This document shows positions 27,336 through 37,200 of a DNA stretch of 64,000 nt, piece after piece. The DNA lies in NCBI RefSeq assembly GCF_050589825.1, contig NZ_JBNGOZ010000006.1:124001-188000 (forward strand). Direction: 5' to 3'. A model generated the notes under the pieces. The model made no database searches. It was given only the letters and a program-made list of their open reading frames with translations, and was not told where the DNA came from. How positions within the stretch are numbered: position 1 is the first letter of the stretch; each line of letters starts with the position of its first letter. Source of the DNA: Carboxylicivirga longa (GTDB taxonomy: Bacteria > Bacteroidota > Bacteroidia > Bacteroidales > Marinilabiliaceae). The translations under genes and the position numbers were made by a program.

Positions 27336-27935
27336 ATGCTCGTACTACAAACCATTGATATTGACCGTTTAAAGTCAGGGGACGAGCAAGCTTTTGAGGT
27401 TCTCTATAAAGCTTCTTTCAATGCCCTGTTTTTTTTCGCCATTCAGTATGTTAACAGCGACGCCGAGGCTGAAAACCTGGTGCAGGAAACATTTTTGGCG
27501 TTGTGGACCAACAAAGAAAATCTGTCATGTGTAAATACAGCAAGTATCAAATCATGGCTATACACAAGCCTGAAAAATAAATGCATTAATCACCTTGAAA
27601 GAGAGAATACGAAAAGGCATTACACTGAGTACCAGATTCGGCAAAATCAGATACACATCGAAGTATTGGATCAGCTTGACTTATCAGATGTTGCCTTCGA
27701 TGAAATTCAGCACCTGCTAAAGAAAAGCCTGGAACAGATGCCTTCTCAATGCCGAAAAGTTTTTGAACTCAGTCGCTTTCAGGGACTAAGAAATAAGGCC
27801 ATAGCAAAGCAACTTAACATATCGGTAAAAGCAGTGGAGGCGAATATAACACGCGCCCTCAAATTACTTCGTGTGCAGCTGAAAGACTATATTGATGTCT
27901 GCTGCTTATTGGGTGTTTTCTCTAATTTTTTTTAA
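27336..27935 (+). CDS. ECF RNA polymerase sigma factor (FecI-like)
   Basis: A 199-residue ECF sigma factor of the Bacteroidota FecI expansion. Region 2 (about 10-75) includes NALFFFAIQYV and AENLVQETFLALW; region 4 (about 125-180) has the HTH FQGLRNKAIAKQLNISVKAVE. It directs RNA polymerase to a small set of promoters when released by its anti-sigma factor, encoded 58 bases downstream. By the usual logic of these clusters, it activates the adjacent SusC/SusD genes. A cysteine pair at the C-terminus (DVCCLLG) is unremarkable. Confidence 0.93.
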   Translation: MLVLQTIDIDRLKSGDEQAFEVLYKASFNALFFFAIQYVNSDAEAENLVQETFLALWTNKENLSCVNTASIKSWLYTSLKNKCINHLERENTKRHYTEYQIRQNQIHIEVLDQLDLSDVAFDEIQHLLKKSLEQMPSQCRKVFELSRFQGLRNKAIAKQLNISVKAVEANITRALKLLRVQLKDYIDVCCLLGVFSNFF

Positions 27936-27993
27936 TACCGTATAGGGTATTCTTCTCTACTTCTGTCTTATAGTAAGAAGAAGAGAAAAAACC

Positions 27994-28971
27994 ATGGACA
28001 CAGTAAAAACTTGGAAATTAATTACAAATCAGCTTTCACCTAAGGAGGCGCAGGAAACATGGGCGCAAATTATGCGTTCGCCTGAAGACCTGGCCGCCTA
28101 TAAAAAACTAAAGGCACAGTGGTCGCTCACCGAAGGGCAGCAACTGATAGACAATGATGGAATAGAGCAAAAGCTAAAGGAGTTCAAACTACACTACCGC
28201 AAATTATTACCACCACCAACAAAATGGCTCTATTTTAGCCGCTATGCAGCTGTTGCCATCATCCTTTTATCCTCCCTTCTTGTGTGGCAGCAATTCAAGC
28301 TACACGATGATAGTCAAATACATTTCAGCCATTTTGAATCGGGCAAAGGCAGCATTAATAAGGTTCTGCTAGCCGATGGTTCGGTGATATGGCTCAATGC
28401 CAACTCGCACATTAGCCTGGTCAAACAAAATGAGCACTTACTGGAAATGGATTTAAGTGGTGAAGCCCTGTTTGAAGTTGTGCATAATGAAAATCGACGC
28501 TTTATTGTGCATACCCAACAACTAAAAATTGAAGATCTGGGAACCCGCTTTAACATCAGAAGCTACGCAGAAGATCAACAGGTAACGGCCACCCTTATAG
28601 AAGGCGAAATTGAAGTTAGTGAGCCTCAATCTAGTCTGCGCGAGATATTGTCACCTGGACAACAGCTTATTTACTCACTTAAAGACAAGCAATACACCCT
28701 CAACACGGTGGATACAAGCACTGTTGGCAGATGGAAAGAAGCGAAATTTGAATTTATTGACAAAACCCTGAGGGAAATTGCCCGCGATCTTGAAAACTGG
28801 TACGGGGTAAGCATCACCTTTAAAAACAAAGAACTGGAAAAGGAGCGTTTCACGGGCGTGATACAGAAAAGCACGCCGCTTGAAAAAGTGCTGGACATCC
28901 TTAGCTATTCATCCGACATTAAATATCATACCAAACAAACACCTAATGGCACAGAGATTATGATCCAATAA
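27994..28971 (+). CDS. FecR-family anti-sigma factor
   Basis: A 325-residue transmembrane anti-sigma factor. A cytoplasmic N-terminal region (1-75) precedes one membrane helix (about 85-105, AAVAIILLSSLLVW), a periplasmic FecR domain (about 110-205, with GSVIWLNANSHI and GEALFEVVHNE), and a C-terminal DUF4974-type domain (about 250-325) that resembles STN domains. It receives a signal from the TonB-linked SusC partner, whose STN domain likely touches it, and frees the ECF sigma factor. It is downstream of the sigma factor gene and followed by two hairpins before susC. Confidence 0.93.
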   Translation: MDTVKTWKLITNQLSPKEAQETWAQIMRSPEDLAAYKKLKAQWSLTEGQQLIDNDGIEQKLKEFKLHYRKLLPPPTKWLYFSRYAAVAIILLSSLLVWQQFKLHDDSQIHFSHFESGKGSINKVLLADGSVIWLNANSHISLVKQNEHLLEMDLSGEALFEVVHNENRRFIVHTQQLKIEDLGTRFNIRSYAEDQQVTATLIEGEIEVSEPQSSLREILSPGQQLIYSLKDKQYTLNTVDTSTVGRWKEAKFEFIDKTLREIARDLENWYGVSITFKNKELEKERFTGVIQKSTPLEKVLDILSYSSDIKYHTKQTPNGTEIMIQ

Positions 28972-28974
28972 AAA

Positions 28975-29035
28975 AAGCAGCAGTCAGGTGGAAGCGACTA
29001 CTGCTTAGAATTTAAGAAACTGCGTCAACAGTTTC
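28975..29035 (+). other. Tandem hairpins between fecR-like and susC-like genes
   Basis: First hairpin: AAGCAGCAGTC (28975-28985) with GACTACTGCTT (28996-29006), one mismatch, 10-base loop. Second: GAAACTG-CGTCAA-CAGTTTC (29016-29035), perfect 7 bp. Neither has a following U-run. They may partially end transcription from the sigma/anti-sigma genes, or stabilise the downstream susC mRNA. Confidence 0.5.
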
Positions 29036-29064
29036 ACAATGTTTAATTGTAACAGTACAAATTT

Positions 29065-32000
29065 ATGAAAAAAATGCAAACCAGACCCTGCCGGGCTTAT
29101 TCCGGCATTGGGAAAATTTTACGCATCATGAAAATCACCTTCCTTCTTATGGTCGTGTGTGGCTTAACGGTATCGGCAGCAAGCATAAGTCAAACTAAAA
29201 AAGTAACACTAACAGTTAAAAATGCCACCTTGCTCGATATCTTTAAAGAGATTGAATCAGCTACTGAGCTGGGTTTTTTGTACAAAAATGATCAGATTGA
29301 TCAGCGACAAACCTATTCAATAACTGCTGAAGATGAAGAAGTACATAATGTGCTCGACGCCTTGTTGCAAGACACCCAATACCACTTTACCATCATTGAA
29401 AACAATGTGGTGATTACTGCTATACCAAAGCAAGCTGTAGCAGCGACGCAACAACAGCTTACCATCAACGGCAAGGTAATTGACGTGAACGGAGACCCCT
29501 TGCCCGGCGTGAATGTGTACTCAAAAGCACAACCCCAAAACGGCGTTATCACGGGTATTGATGGTAGCTATACCATCACGGTAGACAATACCAATGCAAT
29601 ACTTACCTTTTCATTCATCGGTTTTGTTTCACAAGATGTACAGGTTGCAGGGCGATCGCAAATCAACATTACCCTGCTGGAAGAACAGGTTGACATCGAA
29701 GAAGTAGTCGTAACGGGCTATGGTCAGGTGGCCAAAGAAGCATATACAGGTTCGGCCTCGGTGGTTTCAGCCAGAAAGATTGAAGACCGCCCGGTGGCGA
29801 GCTTTCAGGATGTGCTGCGCGGTAACTCGCCGGGCACACTCGTTACCGGTACCGGACAGCCCGGTGTAATGAACAGTATCCGACTGCGGGGTATCAGCTC
29901 TATGAATGCCTCCAATGCTCCCCTCTATGTTATTGACGGTGTGATTATGGATGTGGCGAATATGTCGGGTAATTCTGACTACGCCACCAACCCACTCAAC
30001 TCAATCAATCCTTCCGACATCCAGTCAATGACAGTACTAAAGGATGCTGCCTCGGCTTCTTTGTATGGCTCACGCGGTGCCAACGGGGTAATTGTAATCA
30101 CCACAAAGCAGGGGCGTAAAATGGATAAACCAAAGTATAGCCTTGATGTACAAGTAGGTGTAGCCCAAATATTTTCAGGAAGTAAGCCCGACCTTGTAAA
30201 CAAAGATGAGTTTATGGAGCTATGGCTCGAAGGCGAGATGCACTATCAGATACGTCGTAAAACGGGTTACGACGATTTCTTTACCGAGATACAAAATATC
30301 TACGCCGACAAAGAAGGCTACGAAGTATCAGGACGCAACTATCATGATTGGTATGAGTATGCGCAGCGTCAGTTTAACAGTCACTTTAGAATTGCCAACC
30401 CCGATGGCGGCTACTACGATGAATTTTTTGTGGATGGCGAGCAAGGTCCTGACTTTGATAAGCTGGCCGACACCAATTGGTACGATGAAGTAACCCAATC
30501 TGCCCCTTTCCAAAAGTACAACCTATCAACACAAGGCGGCAGCAATAATGTATCCTACTATGCCTCAATGGAATATTTCAATCAGCAAGGAATACTGATT
30601 GGCAGTGCGCTGGAGCGTTATTCACTACGCATGAATCTAACATCAAAGCCCAAAGGACAACTACTTCACTGGGGTATTAATAATATGGTATCCTACAGCG
30701 ACCAGGAAGGCCCCCGCGCCAACGCTTACGGCTATGCCATGCCCCAATACACGGCTTTGGCCGTTGCTCCGGTAGCCCCTGTTTACCTGGAAGATGGCAG
30801 CTATAACCTATCGTTGCCTAAAAATGTGAATGGCAACCAAAACCCGGTGGCGGTGGCTGAAAATAACGAATACAAAAGACCACAAACAAAAATATTAACC
30901 ACAGGATTTTTACAGCTTAACCTAACCGACTGGATCAACATTAATAACCGAACCAGCTTGGATTACACGCATGCCCGGCGTCGTAACTGGTATAACAAAG
31001 ACTTTGGCGACGGACTGAAAAACAACGGTTCGCTGTATGAGCGCGATGCCCGGCGCCGCAAGCTTATGAACACCACCCTGGTACAATTCAACAAAACTTT
31101 TAACAACGACCATAACATCAATGGTTACCTGGGCTTTGAGGTGGAAGATTTGAACTACGAATATGTTACAGCCTATGGTGTTAACTTCCCTTCTAACGAA
31201 ACCAACTACTTAAGTGCGGCTGCTACCCCATCCTCAGTAAGCGGATCGCGCGAAGAGTACAGCATGACATCCATGCTGTCGGCTATTAATTACTCATATC
31301 TCGATAGGTACTATTTATCAGCCAACCTGCGTAGCGATGAGTCATCGCGCTTTGCTGAAGATTACCGACGCGGCACCTTCTGGTCAATATCAGGAGCCTG
31401 GCGCATCTCCGGTGAGGCCTTTATGGACAATGCAGACTTTATTGATAACCTGAAGCTCAAAGGCAGCTACGGAACCAATGGCACCTTGCCTTCTGCCATC
31501 TATGCATGGCAATCGCTGTATTCAGTGGGCGGTGCCTACATGAATAACCCGGCCGGATCACCTTCCTTCAAAGCCAATGAAGAGCTGACCTGGGAAGAGA
31601 ACAAGGTATTCAACATCGCGCTGGAAGGCCGTCTGTTCAATCGTGTGAACCTGGGCGTAGAATACTACAACCGGAAAACCGAAAATCTGTTACAGGATTT
31701 ACCCGTAAGCTCCACATCCGGCTACACTTCCATTCTGGAGAACTCAGCAGCCAGCCTCAGCAACAAGGGTCTTGAAATAAATGTGGGGGCTGACTTGCTG
31801 CGTACTACTGATATTCGCTGGAATTTAGACCTGAGCCTGGCCACTCTTAAAAATGAATTCTCGGGTCTGGAGAGCGATATCATCGGCTCCACACAGATTA
31901 AACGAAACGGAGAAAGTTACTACACCTGGTTTATGCCCGAGTGGGCTGGTATTGATCAATCGACAGGTGAACAACAGTGGTATTACACCGATGAAAACGG

Positions 32001-32553
32001 TAATAATGGCATCACTAAAGATTTTGATGATGCTGAAAAACGTGTTCTGGGAAAGGCGCTGCCTGATATTAGCGGTAGTATCGCCACCTCGGTATCATGG
32101 AAAGGCTTTGATTTGTCGGCGCTTTTCACCTATGGTTTAGGTCATCACGTGATGGATTACACCGGACGTACCGCCACCAAAAATGATGGTTACCGCGACT
32201 ACCGGGGCATCGAGCGCAGTCAGCTTAACCGCTGGACACCGGATAACAGAACAGGCATCAACCCCATTCGTGTGAACTCAAGCAGCACCTGGGATCGCTA
32301 TCGTTCATCACGCTATCTGTACAAAGGCGATTATCTGAAGCTGAAAAATATTAAACTACAGTATTCCATTCCCAAGGTACTTACTAACCGCATCAATGTA
32401 GGCGCTGCCACAATTTTTGCCCAGGCAGAAAACCTGTGGGTAACCACTGAACTGGATGGTTTCGATCCGGAAATTTCATTAAGCGGATTCCGCGACCCGG
32501 ATCAATACCCCACCGCCACAACCTACACATTCGGATTAAAAGTTAATTTTTAA
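29065..32553 (+). CDS. SusC/RagA-family TonB-linked outer membrane transporter with STN domain
   Basis: A 1162-residue TonB-dependent transporter. After a signal peptide (hydrophobic core about residues 22-38) there is an STN signalling domain (about 45-120), a carboxypeptidase-D regulatory-like domain (about 130-215, PLPGVNVYSKAQ), the SusC signature EEVVVTGYGQ (about residues 213-223), the plug (LRGISSMNASNAPLYVIDGV), and a large barrel ending FGLKVNF. The STN domain links it to the FecR/FecI system upstream. SusC proteins import glycans or, in RagA, peptides with help of a SusD lid. The downstream SusD and a gingipain-like peptidase suggest peptide import here; this is inference. Confidence 0.96.
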   Translation: MKKMQTRPCRAYSGIGKILRIMKITFLLMVVCGLTVSAASISQTKKVTLTVKNATLLDIFKEIESATELGFLYKNDQIDQRQTYSITAEDEEVHNVLDALLQDTQYHFTIIENNVVITAIPKQAVAATQQQLTINGKVIDVNGDPLPGVNVYSKAQPQNGVITGIDGSYTITVDNTNAILTFSFIGFVSQDVQVAGRSQINITLLEEQVDIEEVVVTGYGQVAKEAYTGSASVVSARKIEDRPVASFQDVLRGNSPGTLVTGTGQPGVMNSIRLRGISSMNASNAPLYVIDGVIMDVANMSGNSDYATNPLNSINPSDIQSMTVLKDAASASLYGSRGANGVIVITTKQGRKMDKPKYSLDVQVGVAQIFSGSKPDLVNKDEFMELWLEGEMHYQIRRKTGYDDFFTEIQNIYADKEGYEVSGRNYHDWYEYAQRQFNSHFRIANPDGGYYDEFFVDGEQGPDFDKLADTNWYDEVTQSAPFQKYNLSTQGGSNNVSYYASMEYFNQQGILIGSALERYSLRMNLTSKPKGQLLHWGINNMVSYSDQEGPRANAYGYAMPQYTALAVAPVAPVYLEDGSYNLSLPKNVNGNQNPVAVAENNEYKRPQTKILTTGFLQLNLTDWININNRTSLDYTHARRRNWYNKDFGDGLKNNGSLYERDARRRKLMNTTLVQFNKTFNNDHNINGYLGFEVEDLNYEYVTAYGVNFPSNETNYLSAAATPSSVSGSREEYSMTSMLSAINYSYLDRYYLSANLRSDESSRFAEDYRRGTFWSISGAWRISGEAFMDNADFIDNLKLKGSYGTNGTLPSAIYAWQSLYSVGGAYMNNPAGSPSFKANEELTWEENKVFNIALEGRLFNRVNLGVEYYNRKTENLLQDLPVSSTSGYTSILENSAASLSNKGLEINVGADLLRTTDIRWNLDLSLATLKNEFSGLESDIIGSTQIKRNGESYYTWFMPEWAGIDQSTGEQQWYYTDENGNNGITKDFDDAEKRVLGKALPDISGSIATSVSWKGFDLSALFTYGLGHHVMDYTGRTATKNDGYRDYRGIERSQLNRWTPDNRTGINPIRVNSSSTWDRYRSSRYLYKGDYLKLKNIKLQYSIPKVLTNRINVGAATIFAQAENLWVTTELDGFDPEISLSGFRDPDQYPTATTYTFGLKVNF

Positions 32554-32564
32554 AAGTGATTACA

Positions 32565-34076
32565 ATGAAGAAGATATCAATTATATTTTTAATGATGATC
32601 GCATTTCTTTCGGCCTGCGATGATGTGCTGGACAAAAAACCCTATACCTCCATGCCGGAAGAAGATGTGTTTATGAGTGCCGAGGGGGCACAAGTGGCAT
32701 TGGAAGGTATTTACAATGCCCTTACCGGAGAGGATTACTATGGCCGCCTAATATATGCCTTTGAAGCTTCAAAGGGACCCGATTTTTGGGTGGAAGATAC
32801 TGGCAATCGTTTTGAAAGGGAAAATGCTTACCGCGAGAGTTCCACAAGCGGAGGTTACGCCGGCGACGCCTGGGATAAGATCTACGATGTCATCTTTGCC
32901 TGCAACAGCCTTCTGGAAGGCATCAAGTCCATACAGGGAGAAGAAGCTGAGGTAACTCGCATCCGGGGTGAAGCAACTGCCATCAGAGCCCTGGCCTATT
33001 TCGATCTGATGCGTTTATTTGCCTACCCACCCATCTTCTCAGTGCCCGGTGGCGAGCACTATGCTGAAAAATACAAAATGGGGGTTCCGCTGCTGCTGAC
33101 TAAGCAAGAACATCTGGATGCATTGATCAACCCTCCAGGCCGCGAAGATGCATCCGTCTGTTATGATCAGATTGTTGCAGATTTTGATGCGGCAATCCTG
33201 GATCTGCAAGAATCTGACATCATGCGAGGTAAAATATCCTACGAGGCAGCCAACGCCCTGCTGGGACGCGTACATCTTTACCTGGGCGAATGGGACAAAG
33301 CCATTGAAGCCTGCACCAAGGCCAAAGATGCCGGAGATATGATTGCCTATGGCATCTATACCTCTACTTATTTTAAACCTTTCAATAATGAGAACATTTG
33401 GGAATTGGGCTATTCAGAAACCGATCATCTGGGTTCCAACTCACTAAATTCATTGGTACGCAACCCCACCGTTGACATCCCCGGACATCCCGATGATGGC
33501 GATGTACTGGATGATGGCATCGGCTATGCCGGTTATGGTGGCAGCAAATCATTACAAGCTATTCTGAATGCTGTGCCATCGGACTTACGCAGCTACCTGA
33601 TTTGCGATAACGAGACAGGACGCAAGCGAGGCATCCGCAAATATATTGGCGTAAATGGCGCCCACAATGTACACAACATACCCATTGTGCGACTGCCCGA
33701 GGTGCTTCTGACCCTTGCCGAAGCGGAGGCTGAAAGTAACAGCGACTTATCGATGGCTGCCGGCTACCTCAATGAGGTATATAAAGCACGAACCGATAGC
33801 GAATACGAACTGCCTGCAACCAAAGAGCAATTAATTGAAGATATCTTACTGGAACGCCGCAAAGAGCTGGTGCTGGAAGGTCATACTTTCTGGGATTACT
33901 TCAGACGTGCCATACCGTTCGAACGCGAGGAAGAAGGCAATGTGAATAGCGAGGTGGCTGAGATAGATTACACCCAGCCACAAGTTGTATATCCAATTCC
34001 ACAGAATGAAATGGAAGCGAATAAAAATATAAGGGGACAGCAAAACCCCGGCTATGATCCCTATACGGATCAATAA
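32565..34076 (+). CDS. SusD/RagB-family substrate-binding lipoprotein
   Basis: A 503-residue SusD-like surface lipoprotein, the lid and substrate binder of the SusC transporter encoded 11 bases upstream. The signal peptide ends in lipobox FLSAC (Cys about residue 18). The SusD TPR-like helices are evident (ATAIRALAYFDLMRLF, YEAANALLGRVHLYLGEW) and the C-terminal block ILLERRKELVLEGHTFWDYFR matches the family. I start at the ATG at 32565; the GTG at 32556 adds only three residues. Ends before a strong terminator. Confidence 0.95.
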   Translation: MKKISIIFLMMIAFLSACDDVLDKKPYTSMPEEDVFMSAEGAQVALEGIYNALTGEDYYGRLIYAFEASKGPDFWVEDTGNRFERENAYRESSTSGGYAGDAWDKIYDVIFACNSLLEGIKSIQGEEAEVTRIRGEATAIRALAYFDLMRLFAYPPIFSVPGGEHYAEKYKMGVPLLLTKQEHLDALINPPGREDASVCYDQIVADFDAAILDLQESDIMRGKISYEAANALLGRVHLYLGEWDKAIEACTKAKDAGDMIAYGIYTSTYFKPFNNENIWELGYSETDHLGSNSLNSLVRNPTVDIPGHPDDGDVLDDGIGYAGYGGSKSLQAILNAVPSDLRSYLICDNETGRKRGIRKYIGVNGAHNVHNIPIVRLPEVLLTLAEAEAESNSDLSMAAGYLNEVYKARTDSEYELPATKEQLIEDILLERRKELVLEGHTFWDYFRRAIPFEREEEGNVNSEVAEIDYTQPQVVYPIPQNEMEANKNIRGQQNPGYDPYTDQ

Positions 34077-34126
34077 GCAACACCATTAAATGAAAGGTTT
34101 AGTTGTGTATTTTTTGTGATAGGACG

Positions 34127-34166
34127 AATGCCGTTGAAGCTTACTATACAAAGCTTCGACGGCATT
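34127..34166 (+). terminator. Terminator after SusD gene
   Basis: AATGCCGTTGAAGCTT (34127-34142) pairs with 34151-34166 over 16 bp, one G-U wobble, 8-base loop. It ends the FecI-FecR-SusC-SusD unit and precedes the peptidase gene, whose own promoter would lie between 34167 and 34222. Confidence 0.75.
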
Positions 34167-34222
34167 TCTCAATACCCTTTGAAATTGCCTTAACCGTTCC
34201 GTTATTAGTACTAAAATGAAAG

Positions 34223-37200
34223 ATGCATATTATGAGAAGACGATTAAACAGGTTAAGCCTAACAATATCAGCCCTACTGTGTACATTACAATTAAGTATT
34301 GCACAACACCCAAGGCAATATATTGCCTTTGAGCATGGCCAAAAACTTAAGGCGGCCACTGCAAATGACAAATTCAATTACACGATCAGCAAGGCACTCC
34401 CTGACAAGAATGAATATCAACTGCGCTTTTTTGGTGCTCTGGCCTATCCTGTAAAGGCAGCAGGCGAACAGTTTCATCAACTTTATATCGATGGCTTATC
34501 TCCCTTTGGTAATACCGGCTTACCTGCCCTTCCGGCCAAAAATATGATAATAAAAACAGATAACAATGAACTACCGGGTATCTCCATTACTCATATCGAT
34601 ACCCTAATGATGGAGGACTTTAACATTGCCCCCAACACGCCGCCCGATGTGGATCTATTCAACAACATAAGCGACTTAACCCTGGATGAACAATACCAAA
34701 AAAATACTTTCTACCCCGAGAAATGGGTTGAGGTAATCGACGTACAGAAATTTCGCGACCAACATCTGGCCATTATACAGATACATCCCATCCGTTTCAA
34801 CCCGGTTACCAGGCAGATACTCGTTGCTCAATCGCTGCATTTTAAACTAGAAGCCAATAGCTTAAAAAAAAAGCTTGGTGGCAGTGGCCCTGGTTCTGAT
34901 TACCTAGTGTTAAGCCCTCTGACCTTTGAGGCGGCAGCTCAAAAGCTGGCTAACTGGCGCAGTAAATGCGGGTACACCAGCACCGTTACGACAGCAGCCA
35001 GCTGGACACCGGAAAGCATTAAAGCAGCCATAAAAGATTATGATATTACTAACGGGAAAGCACCTGATTACCTCTTGTTACTTGGTGACCATGAACAAAT
35101 GCCCGCCGAATCGAAATACCGGGAGGACGATGGCGAAATGAAGCTTTACGTCACCGACCTTTATTACGCTTGCCTGGATGGAGCCGACGACTATCTTCCC
35201 GACATGGCCTACGGCCGATTACCGGCTGCCTCGCCCAAGGAAGCCCTCCGCCTGGTGGATAAAATCATAAATTATGAGCAACACCCACCGACCAGCGACA
35301 ACTACTATAAAAATGTATTAGGCTGCGCTCAGTTTCAGGATGAAGATGAGGATGGATATGCCGACCGCCGGTTTACGCAAACCAGCGAAGAGGTGGGCGA
35401 CTATTTAAAATCGAAAGGCTACAATTACCAGCGCGTGTATTTTGCCGAAGAAGGGGTGAAACCTCAATACTACAACGACGGCAAATATTCATCAGGTGAA
35501 GCCCTGCCCGATGAGCTGCTACCTGCCAATGGGTTTCAGTGGGATGGCAATGCCAATCAAATAATCGCTGCCATCAACGAGGGCTGTTTCTTTAGTTTTC
35601 ACCGCGATCACGGCCTCACATCAGGACTAGGTTGGTCACACCCTAATTTTACCACCGAGCACATCGATGATTTAAACAATACCGAAACGCCCACATTTTT
35701 ATACAGCATCAATTGCCATTCAGGAAAATTTAATATCCCAAAAAGTTTTGGAGAGAAAATGCTTTTTCACGACCGTGGCGGTGCCATAGCAGTATTCTGC
35801 GCGTCCAACACCAGTTTTAGCGGCTATAACGATGCCATGTTCATTGGCATGGTCAATGCCTCATGGAACACTCCCGGCATCGTATCAGATTATGGTCCCA
35901 ATAACCCGGGGTACGACGATGACAACCCACAGATGCTGTCACTGGGTCACATTTTGAACTATGGCAAATTGCAATCACTCACTCAGTGGTCGGGCAATGC
36001 CGATACCCATCAGCATATTTTTGAGCTCTTTCACCTACTGGGCGATCCTGCCATGTTATTACCCTTATCAAAACCAACGCCCCTGGAAGTGCAGTGCGAC
36101 GATTGGTTTAACGCCTCAACAAGCCTCTTCAACATACAACTGCCCGAGAATACCGATGGCTACTGCAGCATATCCCAACCCGATGATAAACTCATCTTTT
36201 CGCAGGCCATTAGTGGCAATACCCTGTCGCCTAACCTGGAAGGCATCACAGCCGACTCGCTACAGATCGTAATCACAGCCGATGGGCACAAGCCCTTTAT
36301 CAAATGGATTAAGTACAGCCGGCCTCACTTGCAGCTTGCCAAAAAAATTGAATTATCGCCCCTAAATATTGATCAACTGCCTTATAATCATAAAGTAAGC
36401 TTATTAAATACGGGTCTGGGCAGCACACAGGTAAACACCATTACGGCCAACAATACCACCATTGGCTTTGATGTGCCGGCCAACAAGGTGATTGAGGAAA
36501 ATGAATCCTGGTCGTTTGACTTCATCATCCACAACACAGCATCTGGTCAATACCGCGACACCCTATTTATAGAAACAAATCTGAAAAAATATTCCTTGCC
36601 TGTACATTATCTGGTGGCCACAGTGCCCAAGGAGACTACTCTTGAAGGCCTACTGTCAAAGGCACAATCGCCCTATTATTTCAATCGAAACATTACAGTA
36701 GAAACCGGCAGGTCCCTGGTTATCGAAGCCGGTGTTGAAATACTTTTTGCAAACAACGCATCATTAACCGTGTACGGGGCATTGGAAGCTCAGGGCACAG
36801 AATCGGAACCCATTTACTTTGCCCCCGCGGGACAAATCAACTGGAGTGGCCTGCGTTTATTGAGCAACACAACACAAAGCTGCCACTTTGAGCATTGCTA
36901 TTTTGTAAGTGCAGGTCACACAACAAGTGAAGGTGGAGCCGTACTCATTAATAATTACCGTGATGTGGTGTTTCACAACTGTTACTTTAGCAACAATACG
37001 GGCGATAAAGGAGGCGCCATATACGCAACCAATACCTCAGCACTCATCAAACAATGCTCCTTTACCAACAATAAAGCCGATAAGGGAGGCGCCCTCTATT
37101 TGGACGATGCAGGACTCAGCATCCATAACACCATTTTTCATACCAACCATAGCATCACTTATGGGGGTTCGGCGGGTGCCATATACTGCTCAGCTTCCAA

